Below, one piece after another: positions 16,748-26,527 of a stretch of DNA of 64,000 bases (position 1 is its first letter; every line of letters begins with the position of its first letter). Under the pieces are notes generated by a model that was given only the letters and a program-made list of their open reading frames with translations, was not told where the DNA came from and searched no databases. This stretch comes from Prevotellaceae bacterium. Its GTDB lineage: Bacteria; Bacteroidota; Bacteroidia; Bacteroidales; UBA932. Made by a program: the position numbers and the translations under genes. Location of the stretch: contig JAISBU010000008.1 of the NCBI GenBank assembly GCA_031266015.1, positions 43,800 through 107,799 on the forward strand, given 5' to 3'.

Positions 16748-18580
16748 ATGAGTAGAGAAATGAAAAACAGCATAAAAATACTGACCCTGGCGCTGCTGGC
16801 AGCCTTTGGCGCCAGCTGCGAAGACATTTTGGAGGCGCCTACCAAGTCGTCTATGGACGAATCGGTAATATTTTCAACGCCTGCCTACGCCAAAAATGCC
16901 ATTGCAGGCGTAATACAATCCTTTGGCGAAACCAACTCCTACCGGGGACGCTACTACACCCACTACGGCGTAAACACCGATGTAGAGGTTAAGAGCGGCC
17001 TGAGCGGAACGGCCGAACCCGATGACAAGGCGCGCCTGTCGAATTACAATACGAATGTGGCCAACGGCGAAATGAACGTGGGTAATGATACTTACGTCAA
17101 GGCCTACGAGGGCATCGAGCGAGCCAACCTGTCCATTCGCGGGCTTCGCCAGTACGCCGATCTGAACAACTGGGAGCTGGCGCAAATACTTGGCGAAATG
17201 CTAACCCTGCGGGCCGTGCTGTACGTAGACCTGCTGAAGGGCTGGGGCAACGTGCCTGCACGCTTTGAGCCTATTTCGCCCGCAACCATTTACCTGCCGC
17301 GTGCCGACCGCGATGTGGTGCTGAAGCAGCTGCTGGCAGACCTTGAAGAAGCCGCAGGCTTGGTGGGCTGGCCCAACGAGAATGCCTATACTATTACAAA
17401 TGAGCATATTAACAAGGCTTTTGTGAAAGGCTTACGCGCCCGCGTTGCCCTTATGGCGGGCGGACACTCCATGCACATGGGCGAAACCGCCATGCGCCCA
17501 AGTAATGACCCCGATTTGGCTAAGGACAAAATGTACGCCATTGCCAAAAAGGAGTGTCTGGATGTAATTGAAAGCGGAACAGCCCGTCTGCAGCCGCAGG
17601 GTACTTGGGCAAGCAGCTTTGAGGCGGCCTTTAGGGCGGTGCATGCCGAAGCTCACGTAGCCGGCAACGAGGCGCTTTGGGAAATTCCCTTTAGCACAGA
17701 GCGCGGCAGGGTAATCTACACCTGGGGCATAGAGCATAAGAAGGTTGATATATACACCGCGCAAAATAAAGGCGCCCAGATTTTGCCCAACCCCATTCTG
17801 TTTTACAAGTACCGAAAAGAGGATGTTCGCCGCGATATTACCTGTATTCCCTACGAGTGGGACAATGGAACTGTCTCTACCACAGGGAATCACGTACTAC
17901 GTAGCCTCAACAGCTGGTGCTTTGGCAAGCACCGCTACGAGTGGCTCAACCGCCGCGTTACCAACGTCAACGACGATGGTCTGAACTTCTTGTACATGCG
18001 CTACGCCAACGTGCTGCTCATGGCCGCCGAGGCCGTTAATGAGCTTGACGGCGCGGGTGCAGCGGCGCCCTACCTTCGCGAAGTTAAGGAGCGTGCTTAC
18101 CCGGAAAACTCCTCTATTGTGGAAGCCGAAATGAGCGCCGCTATCGCAGGCAAGACAGCCTTCTTCAACACCGTTGTGGACGAGCGTGCTAAGGAGCTGG
18201 CGGGTGAAATGTACCGCAAGGAAGATCTGATACGTTGGGGCTTGCTGGACGCAAAAATGATCTCAAACAGGGAGGATCTAGCGAAGTTAGAGGCGCGTAC
18301 AGCGCCCTACAACAATGTAAATGCCAAGGTGTACTCTAAGACGGCGCCCGACGGCGTAAGCCTGCTGTTGTACGGGCTGGAGCCTGGTCAACTGGGCGAC
18401 CCTGGCGACGCCAGTTACGTCGGAAAAACATGGAAGCTTAAAGGCGACACCGATACAAAGACCTATCAGGAACGCCTGTATGCGCGCACGCCAAGCTCGC
18501 AGCCTTACTGGCCCATTTGGGAAAGTGTAGTAATCGCCTCAAACGGCAAAATCGTTAACGACCCGGTATTTCAACAATAA
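16748..18580 (+). CDS. SusD/RagB-family glycan-binding lipoprotein
   Basis: 610 residues; a second ATG at codon 5 is also possible. The signal ends FGASC (Cys 24), a lipobox, so the protein is anchored on the outer membrane. TPR-like helices typical of SusD are visible (EGIERANLSIRGL, EMLTLRAVLYVDLLKGWG, NKAFVKGLRARVALMAGG) and the C-terminal part has the conserved RYANVLLMAAEAVNEL and DERAKELAGEMYRKEDLIRWG. It caps SusC and binds the glycan at the surface. It lies in one operon with susC (8 bases) and the DUF5123-like gene (20 bases). Confidence 0.95.
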   Translation: MSREMKNSIKILTLALLAAFGASCEDILEAPTKSSMDESVIFSTPAYAKNAIAGVIQSFGETNSYRGRYYTHYGVNTDVEVKSGLSGTAEPDDKARLSNYNTNVANGEMNVGNDTYVKAYEGIERANLSIRGLRQYADLNNWELAQILGEMLTLRAVLYVDLLKGWGNVPARFEPISPATIYLPRADRDVVLKQLLADLEEAAGLVGWPNENAYTITNEHINKAFVKGLRARVALMAGGHSMHMGETAMRPSNDPDLAKDKMYAIAKKECLDVIESGTARLQPQGTWASSFEAAFRAVHAEAHVAGNEALWEIPFSTERGRVIYTWGIEHKKVDIYTAQNKGAQILPNPILFYKYRKEDVRRDITCIPYEWDNGTVSTTGNHVLRSLNSWCFGKHRYEWLNRRVTNVNDDGLNFLYMRYANVLLMAAEAVNELDGAGAAAPYLREVKERAYPENSSIVEAEMSAAIAGKTAFFNTVVDERAKELAGEMYRKEDLIRWGLLDAKMISNREDLAKLEARTAPYNNVNAKVYSKTAPDGVSLLLYGLEPGQLGDPGDASYVGKTWKLKGDTDTKTYQERLYARTPSSQPYWPIWESVVIASNGKIVNDPVFQQ

Positions 18581-18600
18581 ACTTCTTATAACCTAAGGAT

Positions 18601-20253
18601 ATGAAAACAGCGCAAAAATTGCTATATATGGTGGCCCTTGCACTTGCCCTTACCGCCTGCAAGGAGCCTATGGACGAAATTACCGGAACGGATTATCCTC
18701 GCACTTTTTCGCCTATTGAGATAGAGGTAACGCACATCAGGTTTGACTCGGCAAGGATAGAGTGGCAGTCTATTGACGGTGCAAGCGCGTATACGGTAGA
18801 GCTTAGCGGCCAGGGCGACAGCCTACAGTTCAGCAGCATTGTGCGTACCTGGGATAATGTTGATGGTACAAGGCTGAACGTGGGCGGCCTGTGGGGCGAA
18901 GCGCAGTACAGCGTCCGGATAAAAGCCAAGACCTTTGCGGAGGGAAAGGAGGATTCCAAGTGGAAAAACCACACGTGGAAAACGCCCGCCGAGCAGGTTT
19001 TCCTGTCGGTACGCAGCGTTGATATTAAGGGAACGAGCGTTAAGGTGCGCTGGTCGTTGCCCAACGGTAAGCTCACGGAGCTAAGGGTAAGCGGCGGCAT
19101 AGACCCTATACAGCTTACCGAGACAGATATGCCCAACGGCGAGCGCGAGCTTACGGGCTTAAAATCGAATACAAGTTACACCATTGCGCTTTATGACGGA
19201 ACCAAAAAGCGCGGGGAGGTAAAGCCCAAAACGAGGTGGAAACCCACCGGAGCAGAAGGAAATGTGGTAACGCTAAGCATTGGCCAGGATTTGAAGGCTG
19301 CTTGCGAAGATGCTGCTAACGTTGGCAAAATCATTTACCTGCCCGATAATTATACTTTTGACGTACTCAACTCCGCAGAAGATAACGGTATGCTAATTGC
19401 AGGCAGCATGACCATTATGGGCGACCCCGATGCAAGCGCTAAGCCTAAGATTAAGTTCTTCGGCGATGCCGGCAAAAGATGCTTCATTTTACCGGCAAAT
19501 GCCGATACCATACTGATTACTAACGTTATATTAGAGGGCGATCCTGCTGCGGGAAGCGGTATTATTGACCAGCCGAATTTATCAACAGATCCAAAGATTA
19601 ACACCTTGAAAGCGCTTGTGTTTGAAAACGATGAGCTGCTTAACGTCGGTAGAGGCTTTGTCCGGTTGAGATCTACTACCGATACCGCTGTAAAATCTAT
19701 TGAGTCGCTGTCTGTCAATGACTGTATTTTCAGTAATTTTGGCGCCACCAACTCCAATGGCATTTTCATAAACGTCGCAACGGAAAAAGGAGGTATTGAT
19801 AATATTACGATTACCAACACCACCATCTATGGGCAGAAGATGGATTTTATTAACGCTTCGGGGACAGGAACGACGGTAGTAAACAACCCCGTAAAGAAGA
19901 TAAACATTGAAAATTGTACGTTCGATGATATCGTGAAGGAGTCGTCGGATAACCGTTACTTTATTCAAGCCGCCAACAACACGGGCTTAACGGCAACGGT
20001 TAAGAATTGTATTTTAGGTAAAACTGCCACAGCAAGGCAGTTTAACGGGGGTTCAGGCAGCACAGCTACCGCTACGGATTGCTACAAAACCTCAGACCAC
20101 GCTACTACTGCTTCCTATGACTTTGCGTCTGGCGTAACCGCCTACTCAGGGTCTTCCACTACGCTCTGGACTAACCCGGCTGCAGGCGACTTTACGTTTA
20201 AGGACGCCGACTTTGCAGGCAAAGCCACTGCAGGCGACCCGAGGTGGAGGTAA
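18601..20253 (+). CDS. Surface lipoprotein, fibronectin-like N-terminus and DUF4957/DUF5123-like beta-helix
   Basis: 550 residues. Lipobox LALTAC gives an outer-membrane lipoprotein. Residues about 35-215 hold two fibronectin III-like domains (SARIEWQSIDGASAYTVELS; TSVKVRWSLPNGKLTELRVS). The rest resembles the DUF4957/DUF5123 beta-helix (IYLPDNYTFDV, SMTIMGDPDASAKPKIKF, SVNDCIFSNFGATNSNGIF) found with pectin loci in Bacteroides relatives, often ending in short repeats such as AGDFTFKDADFAGKATAGDPRW here. No lyase catalytic residues are evident; a surface glycan-binding role in the SusE/F position is likely. A strong terminator follows. Confidence 0.82.
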   Translation: MKTAQKLLYMVALALALTACKEPMDEITGTDYPRTFSPIEIEVTHIRFDSARIEWQSIDGASAYTVELSGQGDSLQFSSIVRTWDNVDGTRLNVGGLWGEAQYSVRIKAKTFAEGKEDSKWKNHTWKTPAEQVFLSVRSVDIKGTSVKVRWSLPNGKLTELRVSGGIDPIQLTETDMPNGERELTGLKSNTSYTIALYDGTKKRGEVKPKTRWKPTGAEGNVVTLSIGQDLKAACEDAANVGKIIYLPDNYTFDVLNSAEDNGMLIAGSMTIMGDPDASAKPKIKFFGDAGKRCFILPANADTILITNVILEGDPAAGSGIIDQPNLSTDPKINTLKALVFENDELLNVGRGFVRLRSTTDTAVKSIESLSVNDCIFSNFGATNSNGIFINVATEKGGIDNITITNTTIYGQKMDFINASGTGTTVVNNPVKKINIENCTFDDIVKESSDNRYFIQAANNTGLTATVKNCILGKTATARQFNGGSGSTATATDCYKTSDHATTASYDFASGVTAYSGSSTTLWTNPAAGDFTFKDADFAGKATAGDPRWR

Positions 20254-20273
20254 AAGCAGCTGCTTTAGCATCG

Positions 20274-20325
20274 CAAACCCCTATCCTGCAAGTCATTACA
20301 TGCAGGTAGGGGTTTGAAATTTTTT
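20274..20325 (+). terminator. Rho-independent terminator closing the susCD operon
   Basis: CAAACCCCTATCCTGCA (20274-20290) pairs with TGCAGGTAGGGGTTTG (20301-20316) with one bulge, followed by AAATTTTTT. This ends the susC-susD-DUF5123 unit before the Rpn gene. Confidence 0.9.
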
Positions 20326-20407
20326 AGCTATGAAAAAATGCGTTTGGTTCGAATCCTTAAGAGTTGTGAACCCCGTTTTGGCAGGTTGAATTACACGCAA
20401 AAAGCAG

Positions 20408-20415
20408 TACCTTTG
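20408..20415 (+). promoter_or_regulatory. -7 element TACCTTTG before the Rpn gene
   Basis: Exact TAnnTTTG, 30 bases before the ATG at 20445 and after a strong terminator, so the Rpn gene has its own promoter and is not read with the susCD unit. Confidence 0.65.
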
Positions 20416-20444
20416 CAAAAGAATACACCACACTAATAGACGCT

Positions 20445-21332
20445 ATGGCGCACTACCTGGATCCCAAAAACGATTTAACGTTCAAGCGCGTTTTCGGCGA
20501 GCACAAGCACCTCTGCAGGAGCCTGCTCAACAGCCTGCTGCCGCTGGACAAGCCCGTTGTCAGCCTGGAGTACCAAACGGGCGAGCTGGTACCCGAGCTG
20601 GAGGTGCTTCGCCACTCCATTGTGGACGTACGCTGCACCGATGCCGATGGGCGTCAGTTCATCGTGGAGATGCAGATGCACTGGTCGGAAAGCTTCAAAA
20701 GCCGGGTGCTGCTCAACGCCTCCAAGGCGTACGTGCTGCAGCTGGACAGCGCCGACAGGTACGAGCTGCTGCAGCCGGTTTACTCGCTCAACTTCGTGAA
20801 CGACACGTTTGAGCGGTCGCCTGACATGCGGAGCGAGTACTACCACCACTACAGGATAGTGAACGTCAAGCATACCGAGAAACAAATCAAGGGGTTGGAG
20901 TTTGTGTTCATCGAGCTGCCCAAGTTCCGTCCACAGAACCGCGCCGAGAGACGGCTACACGAGCTTTGGCTACGGTTCCTTACGGAAATCAACGAGCGCA
21001 CTGGCGAGGCTCCCGCGGCGCTGCTGGAGAACAGCGACACGCGGGAGGCGGTGAAGTACATGGAGGTGGGCGCCTACACCAAAGAGCAGCTGTCGGCATA
21101 CGACAAGGTCAGAGACGGGATCCTCACGGAGCGCAGCCTGCTGAGCGATGCCCTGAAGGAGGGTGAAGCACAGGGCAGGGTAGAGGGTGAAGCAAAAGGC
21201 AGGGCAGAAGGTAAGGCAGAGAGAAGCAAAGAGGTTGCCCTTAACCTGCTGAAGCTAGGCATTTCCCTAGAGGACATTATGCAAAGCACTGGCTTAACAA
21301 AGGAGGAAATCCAGGCGCTGCAGAAAAAATAA
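20445..21332 (+). CDS. Rpn-family recombination-promoting nuclease (PD-(D/E)XK)
   Basis: 295 residues. The N-terminus YLDPKNDLTFKRVFGEHKHL and the nuclease core (IVDVRCTDADGRQFIVEMQM, about residues 63-82, with the D and ExQ catalytic pattern) define the Rpn/PDDEXK transposase-like family. The C-terminal part carries a charged repeat (EGEAQGRVEGEAKGRAEGKA) and a short helix (SLEDIMQSTGLTKEEIQALQ), as is common. Rpn proteins are DNA endonucleases linked to recombination and phage defence; many genomes hold several copies. It has its own promoter and sits between two pectin genes, so it looks inserted rather than part of sugar use. Confidence 0.88.
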   Translation: MAHYLDPKNDLTFKRVFGEHKHLCRSLLNSLLPLDKPVVSLEYQTGELVPELEVLRHSIVDVRCTDADGRQFIVEMQMHWSESFKSRVLLNASKAYVLQLDSADRYELLQPVYSLNFVNDTFERSPDMRSEYYHHYRIVNVKHTEKQIKGLEFVFIELPKFRPQNRAERRLHELWLRFLTEINERTGEAPAALLENSDTREAVKYMEVGAYTKEQLSAYDKVRDGILTERSLLSDALKEGEAQGRVEGEAKGRAEGKAERSKEVALNLLKLGISLEDIMQSTGLTKEEIQALQKK

Positions 21333-21348
21333 GTACAATGAGAAAATG

Positions 21349-21356
21349 TAACTTTG
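21349..21356 (+). promoter_or_regulatory. -7 element TAACTTTG for the CE8-GH43-GH28 unit
   Basis: Exact TAnnTTTG starting 16 bases after the Rpn stop. The following gene starts at 21485, giving a leader of about 120 bases. Confidence 0.5.
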
Positions 21357-21372
21357 AACCAGTAGCCCTCTA

Positions 21373-21474
21373 CATGTCGGTTACGGCAAGCTGAAAACCT
21401 TTGGCGCGTACTACACCAACGTTGAGGTGTACATCAACTCGTTGGTAAGGCATTGTACGTCAGACCAACAGTAA
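21373..21474 (+). pseudogene. Possible short gene remnant
   Basis: One frame reads HVGYGKLKTFGAYYTNVEVY and on to a TAA at 21472-21474, with no start codon of its own. The wording looks protein-like (perhaps the end of a longer envelope protein), but it is too short to assign. It lies between the Rpn gene and the CE8 gene and may be debris from an insertion or deletion. Confidence 0.25.
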
Positions 21475-21484
21475 AAACAGTGTA

Positions 21485-23284
21485 ATGAAAAAGATATTTT
21501 ACGCATTGCTTATTGTGCTTTTTGTTGCGCTACAGGCATGCTCGGGAAAAGACAGCATCTCTATCGTACCTCCCGTAGAACTGCCTGTTGATTCGGCTCA
21601 GGCTTCTATTACTATTTCCTTGCAGGGAGATGAGCACACGTTCTACCTTGGTACATCTACTTTTTTTGAGGTGCAGGCAAAAAAGGCGAACGGAGATAAG
21701 GACGATTTTCGTATAAAAATAAGCGACAACTCGGTGCTGAGCTCAAAGGTAAACGGCGATACGGTGGAGCTGATAGCGGTAAAGCAGGGCGAAGCTGCCG
21801 TTACCATACGTGCAAGAAGCAATGACTCGGTGTCGGTTTCTTTTCACGTTACGGTTATTGCCGCCACATCAACACCCGTACATAATGCCGAAAACATTGA
21901 CGTAGACACTCGCCTTCAGCTCCGTTTTGGCGTAACGCCTACGCTAAATACTGCGGGCGAAATTGCCATTTATAAGCTGGATGGTACACAAGTTGATCTG
22001 ATTAAGCTGAACGACGCAGCCAATAACTCCAGCTATACCTCAACCAAAACAAACTTTATTGGAAAGGCGAATAACAACAACGGCGGACGAGTGAGGGCGG
22101 TGAGCTATACGCCTGTGCGGGTTGAGGGAAACAGCGTAATTATTGCACCGCACAACGGTGTGCTGGAGTACGGCACGGAATACTACGTTACCATCTCTGA
22201 TGGTGCAATTGCTCAGTTTATAGGCTTTAAGGCCAACGAGTGGGTATTTAAAACTAAGGTCAGGGCTCCGGAAGGAGATGCGGTTACGGTGGATGCTGCC
22301 GGTGGAGCGGATTTCTCTACGATTCAGAGCGCCATTGACTACGTTGCGGCAAAAGGTAAAGAGGCGCCCGTTACTATCAACGTAAAAAATGGCGTGTACG
22401 AGGAAATGCTTTTTGTACGTAACAAGAACAACATAACCATTATAGGAGAAAGCCGCGATGGCGTGATCATTCATTACGATAACTGCGAGGCCTTGAATGG
22501 CGGATCGGGTGCTGCCGAAGTTCGTCCCTCAGCCGGAGGAGCGCTGAAATCCGGAGGACGTTCGCTATTTCTGATAGAGGGTTGCGATATGTTACGCCTT
22601 GAAAATCTCACCATTAAAAATACTCATGCTAAGATCGGTTCCAGCGATCAAGCCGAGACCATATACTTTAATAGTACCGGTAGAATAGTTGCCGTGAATT
22701 GCAGCTTCATTAGCGCCCAGGATACCATTCTGGTTAAGGGCTACTGCTGGTTCTACAATTGCCTTATAGCAGGCGATGTGGATTTTATTTGGGGATATGT
22801 AAACATCTGTTTAATAGAAAATTGCGAAATACGTACCAGGGTTGATGTTCGCAATGGCGTAGCAACCTCCAATGGCGGATATGTAATGCAGGCTCGTGTC
22901 GAGAATTCTGCCAGCAAGGGCTTTGTATTTTTAAATTGTAACTTTACCGGAGAAGCTGGAGCGCCGGATGGAAAGACTTACCTTGCTCGTAGCGCGGGAA
23001 GCGGTGTGTATGATAATGTTTCCGTTATCAGCTGTACGTTGGGCAAGCACATTGCTACCGCAGGATGGTATAATAATCCGTTACCCAATCCGGGGACTGC
23101 TAACGCTACCGGCGGCTGGAAAGAGTACGGCAGTAAGAACGAAGATGGTACTGCATCGAGTACAACTGGACGATTATCACCCGGTTCATATCAGCTCACC
23201 GAAAATGAGTATATAGCAGGATATGCTACACGTGCTGCCATTTTCAGCGGATATGCTAATGGAACAAGTTGGATGTCGGAATAA
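21485..23284 (+). CDS. Pectin methylesterase (CE8) lipoprotein with Ig-like N-terminus
   Basis: 599 residues. Lipobox VALQAC gives a lipoprotein. Residues about 38-130 form a beta-sandwich, 135-260 a Big_5 Ig-like domain (ATSTPVHNAENIDVDTRLQL, PHNGVLEYGTEYYVTISDGAI), and 265-599 the right-handed beta-helix of CE8 (TVDAAGGADFSTIQSAIDYV). Catalytic features: AQDTILVKGYCWFYNC and GDVDFIWG carry the two Asp residues; the usual LGRPW is replaced by YLARSAG, as in a Bacteroidota subset. It removes methyl esters from homogalacturonan at the cell surface, exposing sites for GH28. The GH43 gene starts 9 bases downstream. Confidence 0.88.
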   Translation: MKKIFYALLIVLFVALQACSGKDSISIVPPVELPVDSAQASITISLQGDEHTFYLGTSTFFEVQAKKANGDKDDFRIKISDNSVLSSKVNGDTVELIAVKQGEAAVTIRARSNDSVSVSFHVTVIAATSTPVHNAENIDVDTRLQLRFGVTPTLNTAGEIAIYKLDGTQVDLIKLNDAANNSSYTSTKTNFIGKANNNNGGRVRAVSYTPVRVEGNSVIIAPHNGVLEYGTEYYVTISDGAIAQFIGFKANEWVFKTKVRAPEGDAVTVDAAGGADFSTIQSAIDYVAAKGKEAPVTINVKNGVYEEMLFVRNKNNITIIGESRDGVIIHYDNCEALNGGSGAAEVRPSAGGALKSGGRSLFLIEGCDMLRLENLTIKNTHAKIGSSDQAETIYFNSTGRIVAVNCSFISAQDTILVKGYCWFYNCLIAGDVDFIWGYVNICLIENCEIRTRVDVRNGVATSNGGYVMQARVENSASKGFVFLNCNFTGEAGAPDGKTYLARSAGSGVYDNVSVISCTLGKHIATAGWYNNPLPNPGTANATGGWKEYGSKNEDGTASSTTGRLSPGSYQLTENEYIAGYATRAAIFSGYANGTSWMSE

Positions 23285-23293
23285 TTAAATGTA

Positions 23294-24916
23294 ATGAAGA
23301 GTGCTGCTTGCTTTTTGCTATGTATACTTGCTTTCGCATTTAGTCTGACTGCTCAACCCTACGTTTCCAAAGTTTGGGTTGCGGACAACGGCAAAGGCAG
23401 CTATAAGAACCCTATCCTATATGCTGATTACAGTGATCCGGATGTGTGTCGTGTAGGTGACGATTACTACATGACTGCATCCAGCTTTAGCTGCATGCCG
23501 GGCTTACCCATTCTACATTCAAAGGATTTGGTTAGCTGGCAGATTATTGCCCATGCTGTTACCGGGCAACCCCCGCTTGATGTATATGCCAACCCTCGTC
23601 ATGGTGATGGCATTTGGGCGCCGAGCGTTCGTTTTCATAATGGCGAATTTTACATTTTCTACGGTGATCCGGATTATGGCATTTACATGACCAAATCCAA
23701 AAAGGCGGAGGGGCCTTGGGAGCCGCTGGTTATGGTAAAAGAAGGTAAAGGCTTGATCGATGCTTGCCCTTTATGGGACGATGACGGTAACGTATACCTT
23801 GTACACGCATACGCTGGGAGTCGTGCCGGAATTAAAAGCATACTGGCGGTTTGCCGGCTTTCCAATGATGCCGCTAAAGCCATAACAGAAGACGTTATTG
23901 TATATGATGGCCATGATGTGGATGAAACTGTTGAGGGGCCAAAATTTTATAAGCACAACGGATACTACTATATTTTTGCACCCGCCGGAGGAGTAACCCA
24001 AGGCTGGCAGTTGGCTTTGCGCTCAAAAAATCCATTTGGGCCCTACGAGCGTAAGGTTGTGTTGGCTCAAGGAAAAACCACCGTCAATGGTCCTCATCAG
24101 GGAGCATGGGTAGACACTAAAACAGGTGAAGATTGGTTTTATCACTTTCAGGATTTAGCTGCCTACGGTCGTGTGGTACACCTGCAACCAATGAAGTGGG
24201 TTAACGATTGGCCTGTAATAGGAGAAGATAAAGATGGCGATGGTTGTGGCGAACCTGTCTTGACCTACAAAAAACCGGATGTTGGAGCAACTTATCCTGT
24301 TGCAACTCCTCAGGAGACAGACGAGTTTGATGGCATTACAGCTGGACTTCAATGGCAGTGGCATTCCAATCCGCGTCCGTGGTGGTCGTATTTGAATCGA
24401 GGTAAGAAACAGCTGCGATTATTTTCTGTCCCGTTGCCTGAGGATTCAAACAATTTATGGTCTGCAGGAAATCTGTTGCTACAAAAATTCCCTGCTCCTG
24501 AATTTACTGTGAATACAAAGCTGAAGTTAACTCCCAACAAAAGATGGGATGGTGAACGCGTAGGATTAATCGTAATGGGGCTTGATTACGGATTACTATC
24601 TCTTGAAAAAACGACGGATGGATTTGTGCTTTCGCAGCATGATTGCCTCCAAGCCGATAAAGGAAATGCTGAGCGCGTAAATGCCTCAGTAAATTTATCC
24701 GAAGGCCAAGTGTTTTTGCGTGTAAAGGTTGAGAAAAATGCTCTTTGCACCTTCAGCTACAGTCTTGATGGTAAAAAGTATGACGTGCTGGGACAAAAAT
24801 TTGCAGCCAAGCCCGGTAAGTGGATTGGCGCTAAGGTTGGTTTATTTTGTCAACGTCCCAAAAGTACCAACGACGGTGGTTGGGTTGATGTAGACTACTT
24901 TAGAGTAGAAAAGTAA
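23294..24916 (+). CDS. Glycoside hydrolase family 43 (beta-xylosidase/alpha-arabinofuranosidase type)
   Basis: 540 residues with a signal peptide (to about 21, SLTAQ). The five-bladed propeller domain shows the GH43 triad: base Asp in YADYSDPDV, pKa-tuning Asp in GLIDACPLWDDDG, and acid Glu in VEGPKFYKHNGYYY. A C-terminal beta-sandwich (about 345-540, with EFDGITAGLQWQWHSNPRPW) is the usual XynD-like accessory domain. Members cut xylose or arabinose from side chains, which would suit decorated pectins such as xylogalacturonan or arabinan; the exact substrate is not deducible. It is in an operon between CE8 and GH28 genes (9 and 26 bases). Confidence 0.92.
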   Translation: MKSAACFLLCILAFAFSLTAQPYVSKVWVADNGKGSYKNPILYADYSDPDVCRVGDDYYMTASSFSCMPGLPILHSKDLVSWQIIAHAVTGQPPLDVYANPRHGDGIWAPSVRFHNGEFYIFYGDPDYGIYMTKSKKAEGPWEPLVMVKEGKGLIDACPLWDDDGNVYLVHAYAGSRAGIKSILAVCRLSNDAAKAITEDVIVYDGHDVDETVEGPKFYKHNGYYYIFAPAGGVTQGWQLALRSKNPFGPYERKVVLAQGKTTVNGPHQGAWVDTKTGEDWFYHFQDLAAYGRVVHLQPMKWVNDWPVIGEDKDGDGCGEPVLTYKKPDVGATYPVATPQETDEFDGITAGLQWQWHSNPRPWWSYLNRGKKQLRLFSVPLPEDSNNLWSAGNLLLQKFPAPEFTVNTKLKLTPNKRWDGERVGLIVMGLDYGLLSLEKTTDGFVLSQHDCLQADKGNAERVNASVNLSEGQVFLRVKVEKNALCTFSYSLDGKKYDVLGQKFAAKPGKWIGAKVGLFCQRPKSTNDGGWVDVDYFRVEK

Positions 24917-24942
24917 GAAGCGAACAAATAAATAAAAAACAG

Positions 24943-26340
24943 ATGAAAAAGTTACTGCTGCCCATTTTAGCGCTATTATTTTGCAGCGCTACTATTGCTA
25001 AAGAAAAAACAGTAGAGGAGTATACTGCCGAGGCGCCTTTTAAAATGCCGACAGTAGTAGTCCCTGCTTTCCCGGATAATGAGCTTAATGTGCTGGATTT
25101 TGGCGCGGTTCCGGATGGACGATTCTTGAATACAGAAGCCTTCTCGAAAACCATTGCCGCATGTGTGGCCAAAGGCGGTGGTAAGGTAGTAGTGCCTGCC
25201 GGGCTTTGGCTTACAGGCCCCATTGAAATGAAGAGCAACGTGAACCTGCATGTTGAGCGTGGAGCCCTAATTCTATTCTCTCGCAGCGCCAAAGATTTTG
25301 TGGGAGCCGATGGTAAGCTCCGCTTCCCTATTTCAGGAGAGAAGCTAAAAAACATAGCCATCACCGGAGGTGGAATTATTGACGGTTCAGGTGAAGTATG
25401 GCGTCCGGTTAAGAAAATGAAAACCACCGATAACCAGTGGAAAAGCTTGCTAAAGCAGGGCGGCGTGCTAACCGACAGGGAGAGCATTTGGTGGCCAACC
25501 GAGGAGCAGTCAAAGAAAGATAGCCGTCCGAATTTGGTTAACTTCAAAAATTGTGAGAATGTGTTAGTGGAAGATATAACCCTGCGCAGCTCACCAAAAT
25601 TCGTGCTTTATCCGAACAGCTGTAGCCACGTAACCATCCGCAATGTAAACGTTTACAACGAGTGGTGGGCGCAGAATGGCGATGGCATTGACATCAGCGC
25701 ATGCAAAAACGTGGTGGTGTACAAGTGCAACGTTAGCGTGGGTGACGATGGAATCTGCATGAAGTCCAGCGGAGATAACAACAAGCCAAATCTCGAGAAT
25801 GTGCTCATAGCCGCCTGCAACGTGTACCACGCGCACGGTGGCTTTGTCATTGGCAGCAACACCAACGGCGATATGAACAACATCTACGTTGTCGACTGCA
25901 ACTTTGTGGGCTCCGATATAGGGGTGAGGGTAAAAAGCAACGGGGGCCGTGGTGGAGAGGTAAAAAATGTGTACATCAAAAACATATTCATGGCCAATAT
26001 CGTGGAGGAGGCATTTCATTTTGATACCTACTATCAAAATGTTCCGGCAGGCGCCACGCGCGTAGAAGAGTCAGCGCTGCCCACAGATAAAATCCCGGAG
26101 CTGCACCACTTCTACATCAGCAACATTCGCTGCAATGGAGCAAAAGCCGCAGTAGCCATAACCGGTTTGCCCAACCATCCCGTACGCCATATTTTCTTTG
26201 ATGATGTAATTATTTTGGCTAAAGAAGGAGTTACGCTGAAAAATGCTGAGGATATTTACTTTAAAAATACCAAAATCATCACAGAAAAAGAGGCTGCCCC
26301 TGTGCTGGAAAATACCAAAAACATTAACCTTCCTGAATAG
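24943..26340 (+). CDS. Polygalacturonase, glycoside hydrolase family 28
   Basis: 465 residues with a signal peptide (to about 20). The GH28 beta-helix is clear: NVLDFGAVPDGRFLNTEAFS at the N-terminus and the catalytic set WAQNGDGIDIS (NxD), SVGDDGICMKS (DD), AHGGFVIGSN (HG) and GVRVKSNGG (RxK). It hydrolyses alpha-1,4 links of demethylated galacturonan, probably in the periplasm. It follows GH43 by 26 bases; together with the CE8 enzymes it forms the backbone-degrading core of this pectin locus. Confidence 0.94.
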   Translation: MKKLLLPILALLFCSATIAKEKTVEEYTAEAPFKMPTVVVPAFPDNELNVLDFGAVPDGRFLNTEAFSKTIAACVAKGGGKVVVPAGLWLTGPIEMKSNVNLHVERGALILFSRSAKDFVGADGKLRFPISGEKLKNIAITGGGIIDGSGEVWRPVKKMKTTDNQWKSLLKQGGVLTDRESIWWPTEEQSKKDSRPNLVNFKNCENVLVEDITLRSSPKFVLYPNSCSHVTIRNVNVYNEWWAQNGDGIDISACKNVVVYKCNVSVGDDGICMKSSGDNNKPNLENVLIAACNVYHAHGGFVIGSNTNGDMNNIYVVDCNFVGSDIGVRVKSNGGRGGEVKNVYIKNIFMANIVEEAFHFDTYYQNVPAGATRVEESALPTDKIPELHHFYISNIRCNGAKAAVAITGLPNHPVRHIFFDDVIILAKEGVTLKNAEDIYFKNTKIITEKEAAPVLENTKNINLPE

Positions 26341-26527
26341 CTGAAGGTTGAGAATTGAACGTTGAGGCGCCTCTTTAAAAGCCCACGTCGCAAAGTTTGG
26401 CAAAGTACGCCGCACCGCTTCACAAAGAAGTACTTCCGTGCTACTTTGTAGCTGCCTTTGCGAGATTTAGCGGTTAAATTTCAGTGTAAATAGCTATACA
26501 TTACCTAAGCTTAATAGTTGATTGTCG

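Noticed and set aside
20445..21332. Rpn gene as an insertion sequence
   Set aside because: The family is sometimes named transposase, but there are no inverted repeats or target duplications around it.
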